Positions 43,849-51,794 of a DNA stretch of 64,000 nt are shown in pieces. Source of the stretch: Chitinophaga hostae (GTDB lineage Bacteria > Bacteroidota > Bacteroidia > Chitinophagales > Chitinophagaceae); assembly GCF_018224885.1 (NCBI RefSeq), contig NZ_JAGTXB010000018.1, positions 116,358 to 180,357 on the forward strand. The letters run 5' to 3'. A program made the translations under genes and the position numbers. The notes beneath the pieces were generated by a model, which saw only the letters and a program-made list of their open reading frames with translations, was not told the DNA's origin and did no database searches. Each line of letters starts with the position of its first letter. The stretch's first letter is position 1.

Positions 43849-44745
43849 ATGAACATTACTATCACAGGGTCTTTAGGAAACATCAGCCAGCCCCTCGCTA
43901 CACAGCTCATTGCAAAAGGTCACCAGGTTACCGTCATCAGCCATAACCCGGAAAGAGCCGCCGCTATTACCCAACTCAATGCTATACCGGCAATCGGATC
44001 TATAGAGGACGGGGATTTCCTGTTGCGCACCTTTAAAAATGCGGATGCCGTATACCTCATGATTCCACCTAACTTTCAGGCAGCAGATATTCATGCCTAT
44101 ATGAAATCGGCGGGCGACCGCTATACTGCTGCCATTGCACAGGCGGGCGTAAAGCATGTGGTTAACCTGAGTGCCATTGGCGCCCATCTTCCTGATGGCC
44201 CGGGTCCCAACAGCGCCAATTATTATGTAGAGCAACAACTGAATGCACTGCCGGATACACATGTACTACATCTCCGCCCCGGTATGTTTTATACCAACTT
44301 CTATGGCAGTTTGTCCATGATAAAACACCAGCACATCATTGGCAACAATTTCGATGCAGATACCAGCATGGTATTATCTCATCCGCACGACATTGCCGCC
44401 GCTGCTGCTGAAGCACTGGATGCGCTTTCCTTTACCGGGAAAACAGTGCGCTACATTGCCAGCGATGAAAAAAATGGCGCTGAAATTGCCGGCATATTAG
44501 GCGAGGCGATCGGTCAGCCGGAACTGAAATGGATCGGCTTCTCCGACGAGGATATGTTACAGGGAATGCTGCAAAACGGATTCACCGAGCAAATGGCAAG
44601 AGTATACGTGATTGAAATTGGGGTAGCACTCAGAGAAGGTACTTTATTTGACGACTACCGCAAACATGCCGCCACGGCCTTCGGAGAAAGACGGCTGGTT
44701 GATTTTGCAAAGGAATTTGCCTTTGCTTACAATGCAGCCAATTAA
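43849..44745 (+). CDS. NmrA-like NAD(P)-binding protein (QorB-like)
   Basis: 298-aa atypical SDR. N-terminal Rossmann motif ITGSLGNISQPLATQLIAKG (GxxGxxxxxL variant), then VYLMIPPNFQA, GVKHVVNLSAIGAHL, LHLRPGMFYTNFYGSLSMI and a C-terminal substrate domain. It lacks the classical Tyr-x3-Lys, as NmrA and QorB proteins do. QorB homologues reduce quinones or sense redox state with NADPH. Controlled by the divergent HxlR protein (inference from the shared promoter). Confidence 0.9.
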   Translation: MNITITGSLGNISQPLATQLIAKGHQVTVISHNPERAAAITQLNAIPAIGSIEDGDFLLRTFKNADAVYLMIPPNFQAADIHAYMKSAGDRYTAAIAQAGVKHVVNLSAIGAHLPDGPGPNSANYYVEQQLNALPDTHVLHLRPGMFYTNFYGSLSMIKHQHIIGNNFDADTSMVLSHPHDIAAAAAEALDALSFTGKTVRYIASDEKNGAEIAGILGEAIGQPELKWIGFSDEDMLQGMLQNGFTEQMARVYVIEIGVALREGTLFDDYRKHAATAFGERRLVDFAKEFAFAYNAAN

Positions 44746-44777
44746 TATACATCAACAGGCATTCAACATCATGTGCT

Positions 44778-44822
44778 AAATGCACAAGACCTTGCGATAA
44801 ATCGCCGGGTCTTATGCATTTT
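44778..44822. terminator. Bidirectional terminator between nmrA-like and pepD
   Basis: Stem AAATGCA and AAGACC pairing with GGTCTT and TGCATTT, with an inner GCGAT/ATCGC hairpin, ends in TTTTAT on the plus strand. It lies between two convergent genes. Confidence 0.65.
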
Positions 44823-44835
44823 ATAACAATTGCTG

Positions 44836-46290
44836 TTACTTCACGGGGATTTCTCTCAGTATATGCAACAAATAATCATAGAATCTGCCCACAGAAGAGA
44901 TCTGCGCTTTTTCGTCCGGCGAATGCGCCCCTTGTATGGTAGGGCCGAAGGAAATCATATCCAAACCGCCAAAGTGACCACCTAAAATACCACATTCCAG
45001 TCCGGCGTGACAAGCCCCCACTTTTGGTTCATGCGTAAAATGATCCTTATATAATTGCAGCAGCAATCGCAGGATAGCAGAATCAGCATCTGGTCGCCAT
45101 CCGGGATAGTCGCCGCTTTGCGCTACTTCGCAACCGATGTTTTCAAAGGCAGCGCCTACCGCTGCCGCCACATCCTCCTTGGTGGTTTCCACGCTGCTCC
45201 GCTGCAAAGATTGTGTAATAAAAACCCCTTCTTTTACAATCACCCGTGCCAGGTTGGATGACGCCTCTACCAGTCCGTCAATATCCGGACTCATGCGGAA
45301 TACGCCGTTGGGAGCGGAATAAACAGCCCGCAGTACCCGCGGAAAATATTCAGCATCCATCACTGTGGCAGGGTTTTCTGCCGGACTCACTTCCACTGTA
45401 AGACCTGCTTCAATAGCTGCATACTCTTCTTTCAGCACGGTGGCGAAGTCGTGAACAAAAGCAACAAAGTTATCTTTTCCCCCCGCCGGCACTGTTATGG
45501 TGGCATTGGATTCGCGGGGAATCGCATTCCGCAGACTTCCGCCATCTAAAGTCGACAACTGTATATCAAATTTTTTCTTCGCATTATACAACAGGCGGTT
45601 CATCAGCTTATTGGCATTTGCCCTTCCTTTATGGATATCCATGCCGGAATGTCCACCCATAAGACCTTTGATCCGGATATCAAACGAGGCGATCCCATCT
45701 GCCGCAGGCACTTCTTTATATACTCCTTTGGTATTGGTATCTAATCCGCCGGCGCAACCGATCGTCAGCTCATCTTCTTCCTCTGTGTCAAGATTCAGGA
45801 GAATAGTACCTGAAAAATTAGCCGGGTCCAGTGACTTGGCGCCGGTCATACCTGTTTCCTCGTCGATAGTGAACATGGCCTCAATAGCCGGATGCGTAAT
45901 GTCTTTCGCCGCCAGCACCGACATGATTGCAGCCACGCCAATACCATTATCGGCCCCCAGCGTAGTACCACGCGCTTTCACCCAATCGCCGTCCACATAC
46001 ATATCAATACCCTGGGTGGCAAAATCAAACACCACGTCGCCATTCTTCTGGTGTACCATATCGAGGTGGGACTGCAGTATCACCGTTTTTCGCTGCTCCA
46101 TCCCTGCCGTAGCGGGTTTCTTAATCACTACATTCCCGGCAGCATCCCTGCGTGTTTCAAGCCCCAGACTTTTACCAAAATTCATAATGAATGCAATGGC
46201 GCCCTCTTCTTTTTTCGAAGCGCGGGGTACTGCGTTCAGCTCAGTAAAGTATTGCCATAACGGCTGCGGGGATAAATCCTTTAATTCCAT
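44836..46290 (-). CDS. pepD: Aminoacyl-histidine dipeptidase PepD (M20C)
   Basis: 484 aa, full length for cytosol nonspecific dipeptidases. Two-zinc aminopeptidase features: first ligand His in ILQSHLDMVHQK near 80, bridging Asp in TLGADNGIGVAAIM near 120, catalytic Glu pair in FTIDEETGMTGAKSL near 150, and DTEEEDELTIGCAGG near 175. The C-terminal end shows KVGACHAGLECGILGG with the last His ligand. No signal peptide: cytoplasmic. It cleaves Xaa-His and other dipeptides. Its start overlaps no neighbour. Confidence 0.95.
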   Translation of the reverse strand: MELKDLSPQPLWQYFTELNAVPRASKKEEGAIAFIMNFGKSLGLETRRDAAGNVVIKKPATAGMEQRKTVILQSHLDMVHQKNGDVVFDFATQGIDMYVDGDWVKARGTTLGADNGIGVAAIMSVLAAKDITHPAIEAMFTIDEETGMTGAKSLDPANFSGTILLNLDTEEEDELTIGCAGGLDTNTKGVYKEVPAADGIASFDIRIKGLMGGHSGMDIHKGRANANKLMNRLLYNAKKKFDIQLSTLDGGSLRNAIPRESNATITVPAGGKDNFVAFVHDFATVLKEEYAAIEAGLTVEVSPAENPATVMDAEYFPRVLRAVYSAPNGVFRMSPDIDGLVEASSNLARVIVKEGVFITQSLQRSSVETTKEDVAAAVGAAFENIGCEVAQSGDYPGWRPDADSAILRLLLQLYKDHFTHEPKVGACHAGLECGILGGHFGGLDMISFGPTIQGAHSPDEKAQISSVGRFYDYLLHILREIPVK

Positions 46291-46393
46291 CAGTAACGTG
46301 TTTTTGACGCCGGCAAAGTATACAAATCATTTCAAACGGGCAAAAACTATGAGACAGTAAGCGCGATGGCGGACCTCCATGTAATTAAAACAG

Positions 46394-46424
46394 GTAACCC
46401 TGCGCAGCTCCTGCACAGGGTTAC
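46394..46424 (-). terminator. Terminator after the TipA-like gene
   Basis: A 14-bp stem with one wobble (46394-46407 with 46411-46424) closes a 3-nt loop; on the minus strand CTGTTTTAATT follows, 9 bp past the stop at 46433. Confidence 0.7.
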
Positions 46425-46432
46425 GCTGCTCC

Positions 46433-47191
46433 TTAACTTAGATGCTCCGCTACATATACGTAAATGGCCTGTTGCATAAACCGGCCGAATGCCGGATGCT
46501 CCAACCCGTCCACCTTTGTGTAGCGTTCGTCATTGGTCAACAGATCACCGAGCCCCTTATAGGCCTCGCCCTGTTTACCTGTTTTGCCCCAGAACTGCAA
46601 GATGTAATGATAGTGCCGGTCAATTTCTGCCTGTACTGCCGCGGCGCCGGGATCGAGGTGACTCATCGCTGCCAGCGCATTCCAGTTGGCCTTAAACCCA
46701 TCCTGCAGCTGCTGAAAGCTTTCCTTGTCCATGGTCAGTAATTGTTTTTCGGCATGTTCCACCTGGCCAGGCCATTTTGCGCGGGCTTCGTTGCGCCAGG
46801 CCTGCGCCTGCTCTTTGGGTAAGCCCTGATATAAATCTTCCGGATTCATTTTTACATTGTTTTGCAGGTGAAGAATTGTTTTGTGTACCGTCATCAATAA
46901 AGCATCTATCCGGTCTTTTTTCTGCAACAGCCTTTGCCGGTGCCCTTCCAGGGCCTGTACCAGGTCAAAACCCGGGTCATCCAACAGGTCGGCTATTTCC
47001 TTCAACTCAAAATCCAGTTCCCTGTAAAAAAGCACCTGCTGCAACCGGAGCAGTTCCGCTTCGCCATACAACCGGTACCCCGCGGAGGTACGGACGGATG
47101 GTTTCAGCAAACCGATCTGATCGTAATAGTGGAGCGTGCGCACACTCACACCTGCTATTTTTGCCAGTTTCTTTACCGCATACTGCTTCAT
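46433..47191 (-). CDS. MerR family regulator with TipAS domain
   Basis: 252 aa from ATG at 47191, which starts the MerR helix-turn-helix (MKQYAVKKLAKIAGVSVRTL, HYYDQIGLLKPSVRTSAGYR); 24 upstream codons lack sense. A dimerising coiled coil (about 75-115; LEGHRQRLLQKKDRIDALLM) leads to a TipAS antibiotic-recognition domain (about 130-250; WRNEARAKWPGQVEHAEKQL, GLGDLLTNDERYTKVDGLEH, PAFGRFMQQAIYVYVAEHLS). TipA proteins bind thiopeptides and other drugs and activate their own promoters. Here the ligand is unknown. Divergent from the AraC-type gene at 47296. Confidence 0.92.
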   Translation of the reverse strand: MKQYAVKKLAKIAGVSVRTLHYYDQIGLLKPSVRTSAGYRLYGEAELLRLQQVLFYRELDFELKEIADLLDDPGFDLVQALEGHRQRLLQKKDRIDALLMTVHKTILHLQNNVKMNPEDLYQGLPKEQAQAWRNEARAKWPGQVEHAEKQLLTMDKESFQQLQDGFKANWNALAAMSHLDPGAAAVQAEIDRHYHYILQFWGKTGKQGEAYKGLGDLLTNDERYTKVDGLEHPAFGRFMQQAIYVYVAEHLS

Positions 47192-47217
47192 GACGGGTGT
47201 TCTTTTTCTGATGCCAA

Positions 47218-47250
47218 CAAAGGTAGGGTATGACGTTGCGTAAGAGTCAA
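47218..47250 (-). promoter_or_regulatory. MerR-type promoter with stretched spacer
   Basis: On the minus strand TTG (47250-47248) and TACCTTTG (47225-47218) are 22 bp apart, longer than the usual 19-20. The spacer carries the dyad TGAC...GTCA (47231-47249). This is what a MerR-activated promoter should look like. Confidence 0.55.
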
Positions 47251-47295
47251 GTGTTTGCCGCACTTTTTTTTGTTATTTCTTTAACTTTATAAATT

Positions 47296-47688
47296 ATGGG
47301 GTTTTATTCCGATCAATTTCATCAACTAAACGGCGAATTATATCCAAAAGAATACCTGACCAGGCAGCTGATACAGGCCAGGCATTTTATGGAAGTACAT
47401 TTTGCGGATAATATGTCTCTGGCTGGCTTTGCCCGCGAAGCCTGTTTATCAAAATTTCATTTTATCCGGTTATTTAAAACCTATTATGGTTATACGCCGC
47501 ATCAACACCTCATTTCAGTAAGGATACGGGAAGCCCGGAAACTTTTGTCTGCCAATCAGCCGGTGGCAACGGTATGCGCGCAATGCGGATTTGAAAGCAT
47601 TCCTTCTTTTACTGCACTGTTTAAAAGAAGTACCGGTCTTACGCCCGCCGCATTCCGTGAACAGGCACAAAAAAGCAATAATCGATAA
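47296..47688 (+). CDS. AraC-type DNA-binding protein, HTH only
   Basis: 130 aa, made of little more than an AraC domain (about 25-125): ARHFMEVHFADNMSLAGFAR, ACLSKFHFIRLFKTYYGYTP, HQHLISVRIREARKLLSANQ, CAQCGFESIPSFTALFKRST, GLTPAAFREQ. No sensing domain, so it may be controlled by level or by a partner. The VOC gene 43 bp downstream on the same strand is the likely cotranscribed target. Confidence 0.92.
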   Translation: MGFYSDQFHQLNGELYPKEYLTRQLIQARHFMEVHFADNMSLAGFAREACLSKFHFIRLFKTYYGYTPHQHLISVRIREARKLLSANQPVATVCAQCGFESIPSFTALFKRSTGLTPAAFREQAQKSNNR

Positions 47689-47731
47689 GCCGGGCTACCA
47701 TCTGGCATGTATGTTTGTAAAAAATAAAACG

Positions 47732-48118
47732 ATGAAGATCACTGTTACCAGCATACTGGTTGATGACCAGCAAAAAGCATTGCAATTTTATACGGCCATA
47801 CTCGGGTTTGTAAAAAAACGGGAAGTACCATTAGGCGAGTACTCCTGGCTTACGGTAGTATCAAAAGAAGAGCAGGAAGGCGTAGAGTTGCTGTTGGAGC
47901 CCATGGCCTTTGCGCCGGCACGCGTATACCAGCGGGCACTTTTTGACGCAGGCATTCCCCTTACTTCCTTCAGTGTGGATGATATCGATAAAGAGTATGA
48001 AAGATTACTCCGGGCGGGAGTAACATTCAGTATGCCTCCCACCCCGATGGGGCCGGTGAAGGTAGCCGTACTTGATGATACGTGTGGCAATAATATACAG
48101 CTGTCGCAAATGTTATAA
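47732..48118 (+). CDS. VOC family protein
   Basis: 128 aa from ATG at 47732; an ATG at 47711 gives seven more residues, and the longer open frame into the AraC gene is not used. Single glyoxalase-like domain: ITVTSILVDDQQKALQFYTA, ILGFVKKREVPLGEYSWLTV, ELLLEPMAFAPARVY, GPVKVAVLDDTCGNNIQLSQ. Glu residues at the usual metal sites are partly kept. Probable small-molecule binding or lyase function; substrate unknown. Confidence 0.9.
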   Translation: MKITVTSILVDDQQKALQFYTAILGFVKKREVPLGEYSWLTVVSKEEQEGVELLLEPMAFAPARVYQRALFDAGIPLTSFSVDDIDKEYERLLRAGVTFSMPPTPMGPVKVAVLDDTCGNNIQLSQML

Positions 48119-48158
48119 ACAGATGAAAAGATAACGCCGGCAACCATAGTCGTGATCC

Positions 48159-50393
48159 TCACTTCACCTTAAACGCCGGCGTTACATAACTATATACTGT
48201 ATACCTTAACTCACTCCAGGCATTCGCACCCGGGAAAGGATAACCCGGGTATACTTCCTGGCTTACCGGAACAAACACCAGCCGCACCCGGATACGGCTG
48301 CGTCCTTTCGTTAACGCCGGAGGCACCAGCCATTCATCGTCCCGGAAACGTCGGTTGCTGGTTTGTACAATATGCACGCGGTTATCCAGCTCTTTCGGCA
48401 CATTGCTGAATACGCCTGTATTGGCGCCGGCCAGGTACCAGGTACCGGCGTAGGTCCATTGCAGATGCGCGGTATCGCCGTTGCCATCGGCAATATATAC
48501 CGCTGCTTTCTGGTTCGGGTGACTGTAATCCAGGGTGCGTCGCAGCAGGGCTCCTTTGTTGGCAGGATCGAGTTGCACCGTAAATGTTGATGTTCCCTGC
48601 GTGTAACGGCCATCTTCCTGGTGAGCAGGATACACTTCCTGTTTTATTTTTTCGGGAGATGTACCCGGCGGGTTACGTACTACAAAAGAATCTATTCCCA
48701 GTTCATATCTTGACACAATATTTTCCACCGGGGAAGATTGCGGAGAATACCATCCGTGGCTGTTTTCACTGGCAATATTACCAACGTCCAGTTCATCCGT
48801 TTTCAACAGGGATGGTGCAGGAAGACCGTACCAGTACGTCACGCTTTCATAATGCTCGCGTGAAAGATTTTCACCACCGTGTTCCAGCTGTATTTTTGCA
48901 TTGCGTCCAAACGGCATCATGTCCGCCAGTAAAAAGCGATAGGCAGAATGCAGGAGGTCTTTCGGATCTTTTGCCTGTTCTTTTTTGGCTACACCGCAGG
49001 GATGTCCTGCGAAGGGCAGCGTCATATTTTCTCCGCCCCAGTAGTCGCCGCCGCCGCCCCACTCTTCCGTACCGGTACCTTGGGCCTGCGGTGTTTGGCT
49101 GTCGTCAAAAAAGAAACGGGGATCGCCTTCCAGCGTGCCCAGTTCGCCTTTGTGGGTAAAGACAAAAGAGGTGCCTGCAAAACTGCCGGACCAGTTGGCA
49201 TGCCCTTCAGCGCCGCGGGTATCCAGTAATATCAGGTCTTTCCCGGGTTCAGGCGCAGGAAAGTCCTGGTAGTTCGCGTGAAAATATGCATTCCATTGGG
49301 GTTGGGTTTTATCGGGGGCATACCTGATTTCATAATCGATCTTTGTATGTTCATCGGGGGTAATACCTGTCAGTTCAAATTTTGCTGATTTAAAAAACGG
49401 CATTGGGTAGTAACAGGCCAGGACTACTTTATGCTGCAGGGTATCGAACCGGATGTTAATGGGAAACCCCTTAACAAGATATTCCCTGTTATCGCGATTG
49501 TGCAGGGTACCGGCGCCAAAGAAGAGGCATAGCGGCGCGTCTACCGACGGTGCTGCTGCGTCGTCCCAGGTAATACGTATCCACACCCGCTCCAGTTGTT
49601 CTGCCTTTTCCAGCGGCAGACTCAGCTTAAAGGCACGCACCGTACTATTGCGGCGGCGGATGGTTGCCAGCAATATTTTTTCGTGATTCAATGTAACGCT
49701 GCCTTTCTGTTGCGGAATATGCTGCGGGGCTATGTCGGTACCTGATTTGTTCAACAGCGCTATTACTGCCGGATCGGGCGCCTGTTGCAGATTCCAGGAG
49801 TGTATGGGCCGGGAAAGATTTTGGGGATCGGCAAACAGCTGGTAAATATAATAACCGGTGCCGTAGTGGGTGCGGGAATATGCCAGTCTAACCGATTGTT
49901 CAAACGGTATCGGTGTCCATATCAGGTCGGCGCCTTTGGTATCGCCCCAGGTCCAGGCCAGCGGCCTGGGAAAAGGCAATGCGGGAATAAATCCGCCGCC
50001 TTTGATATCCCGGCGGGCATTCACCGGATCGGCAGTACCTGCTTCAGATATTACATGATCCTGTCCATCAGTAATAAAGTGCCAGGGACTGCCATGCCAG
50101 TGATTGGAACGAAAAAAATAAAGGATGCCTTTACCGTTTACGTCCAGGGTTATATTTTCATGTTCGCCGTTCATAAATAAAAAATGTCCGGCATCCGCAT
50201 GTTCATTACCACCCGCCCGATCGTAAGTACTCCTCATATATGTTCTCACGCCTAACCGCTGCATGGGCCACTTCTCCCACATGAGGTAAGCATCTTCTCC
50301 GGCGGGAACTACGGGTATTTTGCTGGTATGCTGTGCCTGCAAAAATAGTGGCAGCAAGACATACAGGCATACATAGGAAAGTATTTTCTTCAT
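48159..50393 (-). CDS. GH172 (DUF2961) family protein, large form
   Basis: 744 aa from ATG at 50393 (MKKILSYVCLYVLLPLFLQA, signal peptide); 57 further upstream codons are not used. The DUF2961 core shows KGILYFFRSNHWHGSPWHFI, PRPLAWTWGDTKGADLIWTP and the signature GTGTEEWGGGGDYWGG near 490. GH172 enzymes act on fructofuranosyl or arabinofuranosyl linkages (for example difructose-anhydride and D-arabinan enzymes). It is about twice the usual size, with an added C-terminal part (about 610-744). Divergent from an AraC regulator at 50581. Confidence 0.85.
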   Translation of the reverse strand: MKKILSYVCLYVLLPLFLQAQHTSKIPVVPAGEDAYLMWEKWPMQRLGVRTYMRSTYDRAGGNEHADAGHFLFMNGEHENITLDVNGKGILYFFRSNHWHGSPWHFITDGQDHVISEAGTADPVNARRDIKGGGFIPALPFPRPLAWTWGDTKGADLIWTPIPFEQSVRLAYSRTHYGTGYYIYQLFADPQNLSRPIHSWNLQQAPDPAVIALLNKSGTDIAPQHIPQQKGSVTLNHEKILLATIRRRNSTVRAFKLSLPLEKAEQLERVWIRITWDDAAAPSVDAPLCLFFGAGTLHNRDNREYLVKGFPINIRFDTLQHKVVLACYYPMPFFKSAKFELTGITPDEHTKIDYEIRYAPDKTQPQWNAYFHANYQDFPAPEPGKDLILLDTRGAEGHANWSGSFAGTSFVFTHKGELGTLEGDPRFFFDDSQTPQAQGTGTEEWGGGGDYWGGENMTLPFAGHPCGVAKKEQAKDPKDLLHSAYRFLLADMMPFGRNAKIQLEHGGENLSREHYESVTYWYGLPAPSLLKTDELDVGNIASENSHGWYSPQSSPVENIVSRYELGIDSFVVRNPPGTSPEKIKQEVYPAHQEDGRYTQGTSTFTVQLDPANKGALLRRTLDYSHPNQKAAVYIADGNGDTAHLQWTYAGTWYLAGANTGVFSNVPKELDNRVHIVQTSNRRFRDDEWLVPPALTKGRSRIRVRLVFVPVSQEVYPGYPFPGANAWSELRYTVYSYVTPAFKVK

Positions 50394-50580
50394 TTTTCGA
50401 AAGAAGGAAAAAATGACAGCCAGTTTATATACAAAGAGCAGCCGTGATGATGATTCCCATAAATAAAAGCTTTTTAGCCCGGGAAAAATACCTTTACATT
50501 GGCACATATCTGTACTATATTGGCAAATGCATTTTTTTGCGTGATAAAATGTTGTTAGATTCATCTATGAATTCTGCTTT

Positions 50581-51447
50581 ATGAAACCAATTCTGCGCAA
50601 GGTTGATACGGGCCATAATTATTCTTTTAGTATTCGCGAAGACATCTATCCTTACCTCTATAACCACTGGCATTACCACCCGGAAACAGAGCTTACCCTG
50701 ATCCGGAAAGGCAGCGGTATGCGGCTGGTGGGCGATAGCATGGAACGTTTCAACGACGGCGATCTCATCTTACTGGGAGCCGATCTGCCACATATGTGGC
50801 GGAGCGATGAAATCTATTTCCAGGAACTACCCGACCTGCAGATCGAAGCCGTAGCCATCCATTTCAAAGCCGAATTCTGGGGCACTGCCTTCCTTGAACT
50901 GCCAGAAATGAAAGGCATTAAAGACCTCCTGAAAAAGGCAAAGAACGGCATCCGGGTACACGGCCGCACCCGCGAAATTGTAAGCCAGAAAATGGAGGCC
51001 ATCCTGCATGCCAGCCAGGTACAACGGATTGAATACCTGCTCTCCATGCTAAACCTCATCGCTCAATCAGAAGAATATACCCTGTTGTCCAGTATCGGGT
51101 TTGCCAGCACCTATAACATCAGCAATACCGATAATATTAACCAGATCTACACCTACACCTTTAATAACTTCCAGAATAAAATTACCCTGAAAGAAGTAGC
51201 TGCAGCAGCTAACGTAAGCCCCAATTCATTTTGCCGGTACTTCAAATCCCGCACGCTAAAAACCTATTGGCAATTTCTGCTGGAAATACGCATTGGATAT
51301 GCGTGCAAACTGCTGATTGAAAATAACCTGAGCGTATCGCAGATTGGCTACACCTGCGGCTTTAACAATCTCTCCAATTTCAACCGTCAATTTAAAATCA
51401 TCACCAAAAAAACACCGCTGCAATACATGAAGGGATATAGCTTCTAA
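50581..51447 (+). CDS. AraC family transcriptional regulator
   Basis: 288 aa. Cupin-type sugar-sensing domain (about 1-130): NHWHYHPETELTLIRKGSGM, DGDLILLGADLPHMWRSDEI. AraC domain (about 190-287): ITLKEVAAAANVSPNSFCRY, FKSRTLKTYWQFLLEIRIGY, SQIGYTCGFNNLSNFNRQFK. Proteins of this group usually control glycan use. It is divergent from the large GH172 gene (187 bp between starts) and close to the GH172/GH43 run, so it may control both. Confidence 0.92.
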   Translation: MKPILRKVDTGHNYSFSIREDIYPYLYNHWHYHPETELTLIRKGSGMRLVGDSMERFNDGDLILLGADLPHMWRSDEIYFQELPDLQIEAVAIHFKAEFWGTAFLELPEMKGIKDLLKKAKNGIRVHGRTREIVSQKMEAILHASQVQRIEYLLSMLNLIAQSEEYTLLSSIGFASTYNISNTDNINQIYTYTFNNFQNKITLKEVAAAANVSPNSFCRYFKSRTLKTYWQFLLEIRIGYACKLLIENNLSVSQIGYTCGFNNLSNFNRQFKIITKKTPLQYMKGYSF

Positions 51448-51794
51448 CAGCTGTTAGCTTTTAGCAGTTAGCTGTTAGCTGGTGTTCGGTTTTAATAGCT
51501 GTTAGCTTTTAGCAATTAGCTTTTAGCTGGTGTTCGGTTTTAACAGCTATTAGCTTTTAGCTGTTAGCTCTTAGCAGGTGTTGGGTTTAACAGCTATTAG
51601 CTTTTAGCTGTTAGCTCTTAGCAGGTGTTGGGTTTAACAGCTATTAGCTATTAGCTTTTAGCTGTTAGCTCTTAGCTCTTAGCAGGTGTTGGGTTTAACA
51701 GCTGTTAGCTTTTAGCAGTTGGCTTCTAACAGCTATTAGCTGTTAGAAAAAAACATCATCAGCTAAAAGCTAAAAGCTAACTGCTAAAAGCTAT
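51430..51794. repeat. Heptad (TTAGCTn) tandem repeat block
   Basis: Nearly the whole gap is made of 7-bp units such as TTAGCTT, TTAGCTG and TTAGCTC. Longer units of 47-48 bp, each opening with GGTGTTnGGTTT, start at 51481, 51529, 51577, 51624 (61 bp, two extra heptads) and 51685. The last 35 bp (51759-51793) carry the same heptads in reverse complement, so the block can fold back. It lies between convergent genes. Confidence 0.9.

Noticed and set aside
45497..46360. 287-codon plus-strand frame over pepD
   Set aside because: Antisense shadow of a gene with all M20C motifs; low-complexity Ser/Pro content and no family signature.
51430..51794. CRISPR array
   Set aside because: The repeats are 7-bp heptads in variable order with no spacers of constant length, and no cas gene is near.
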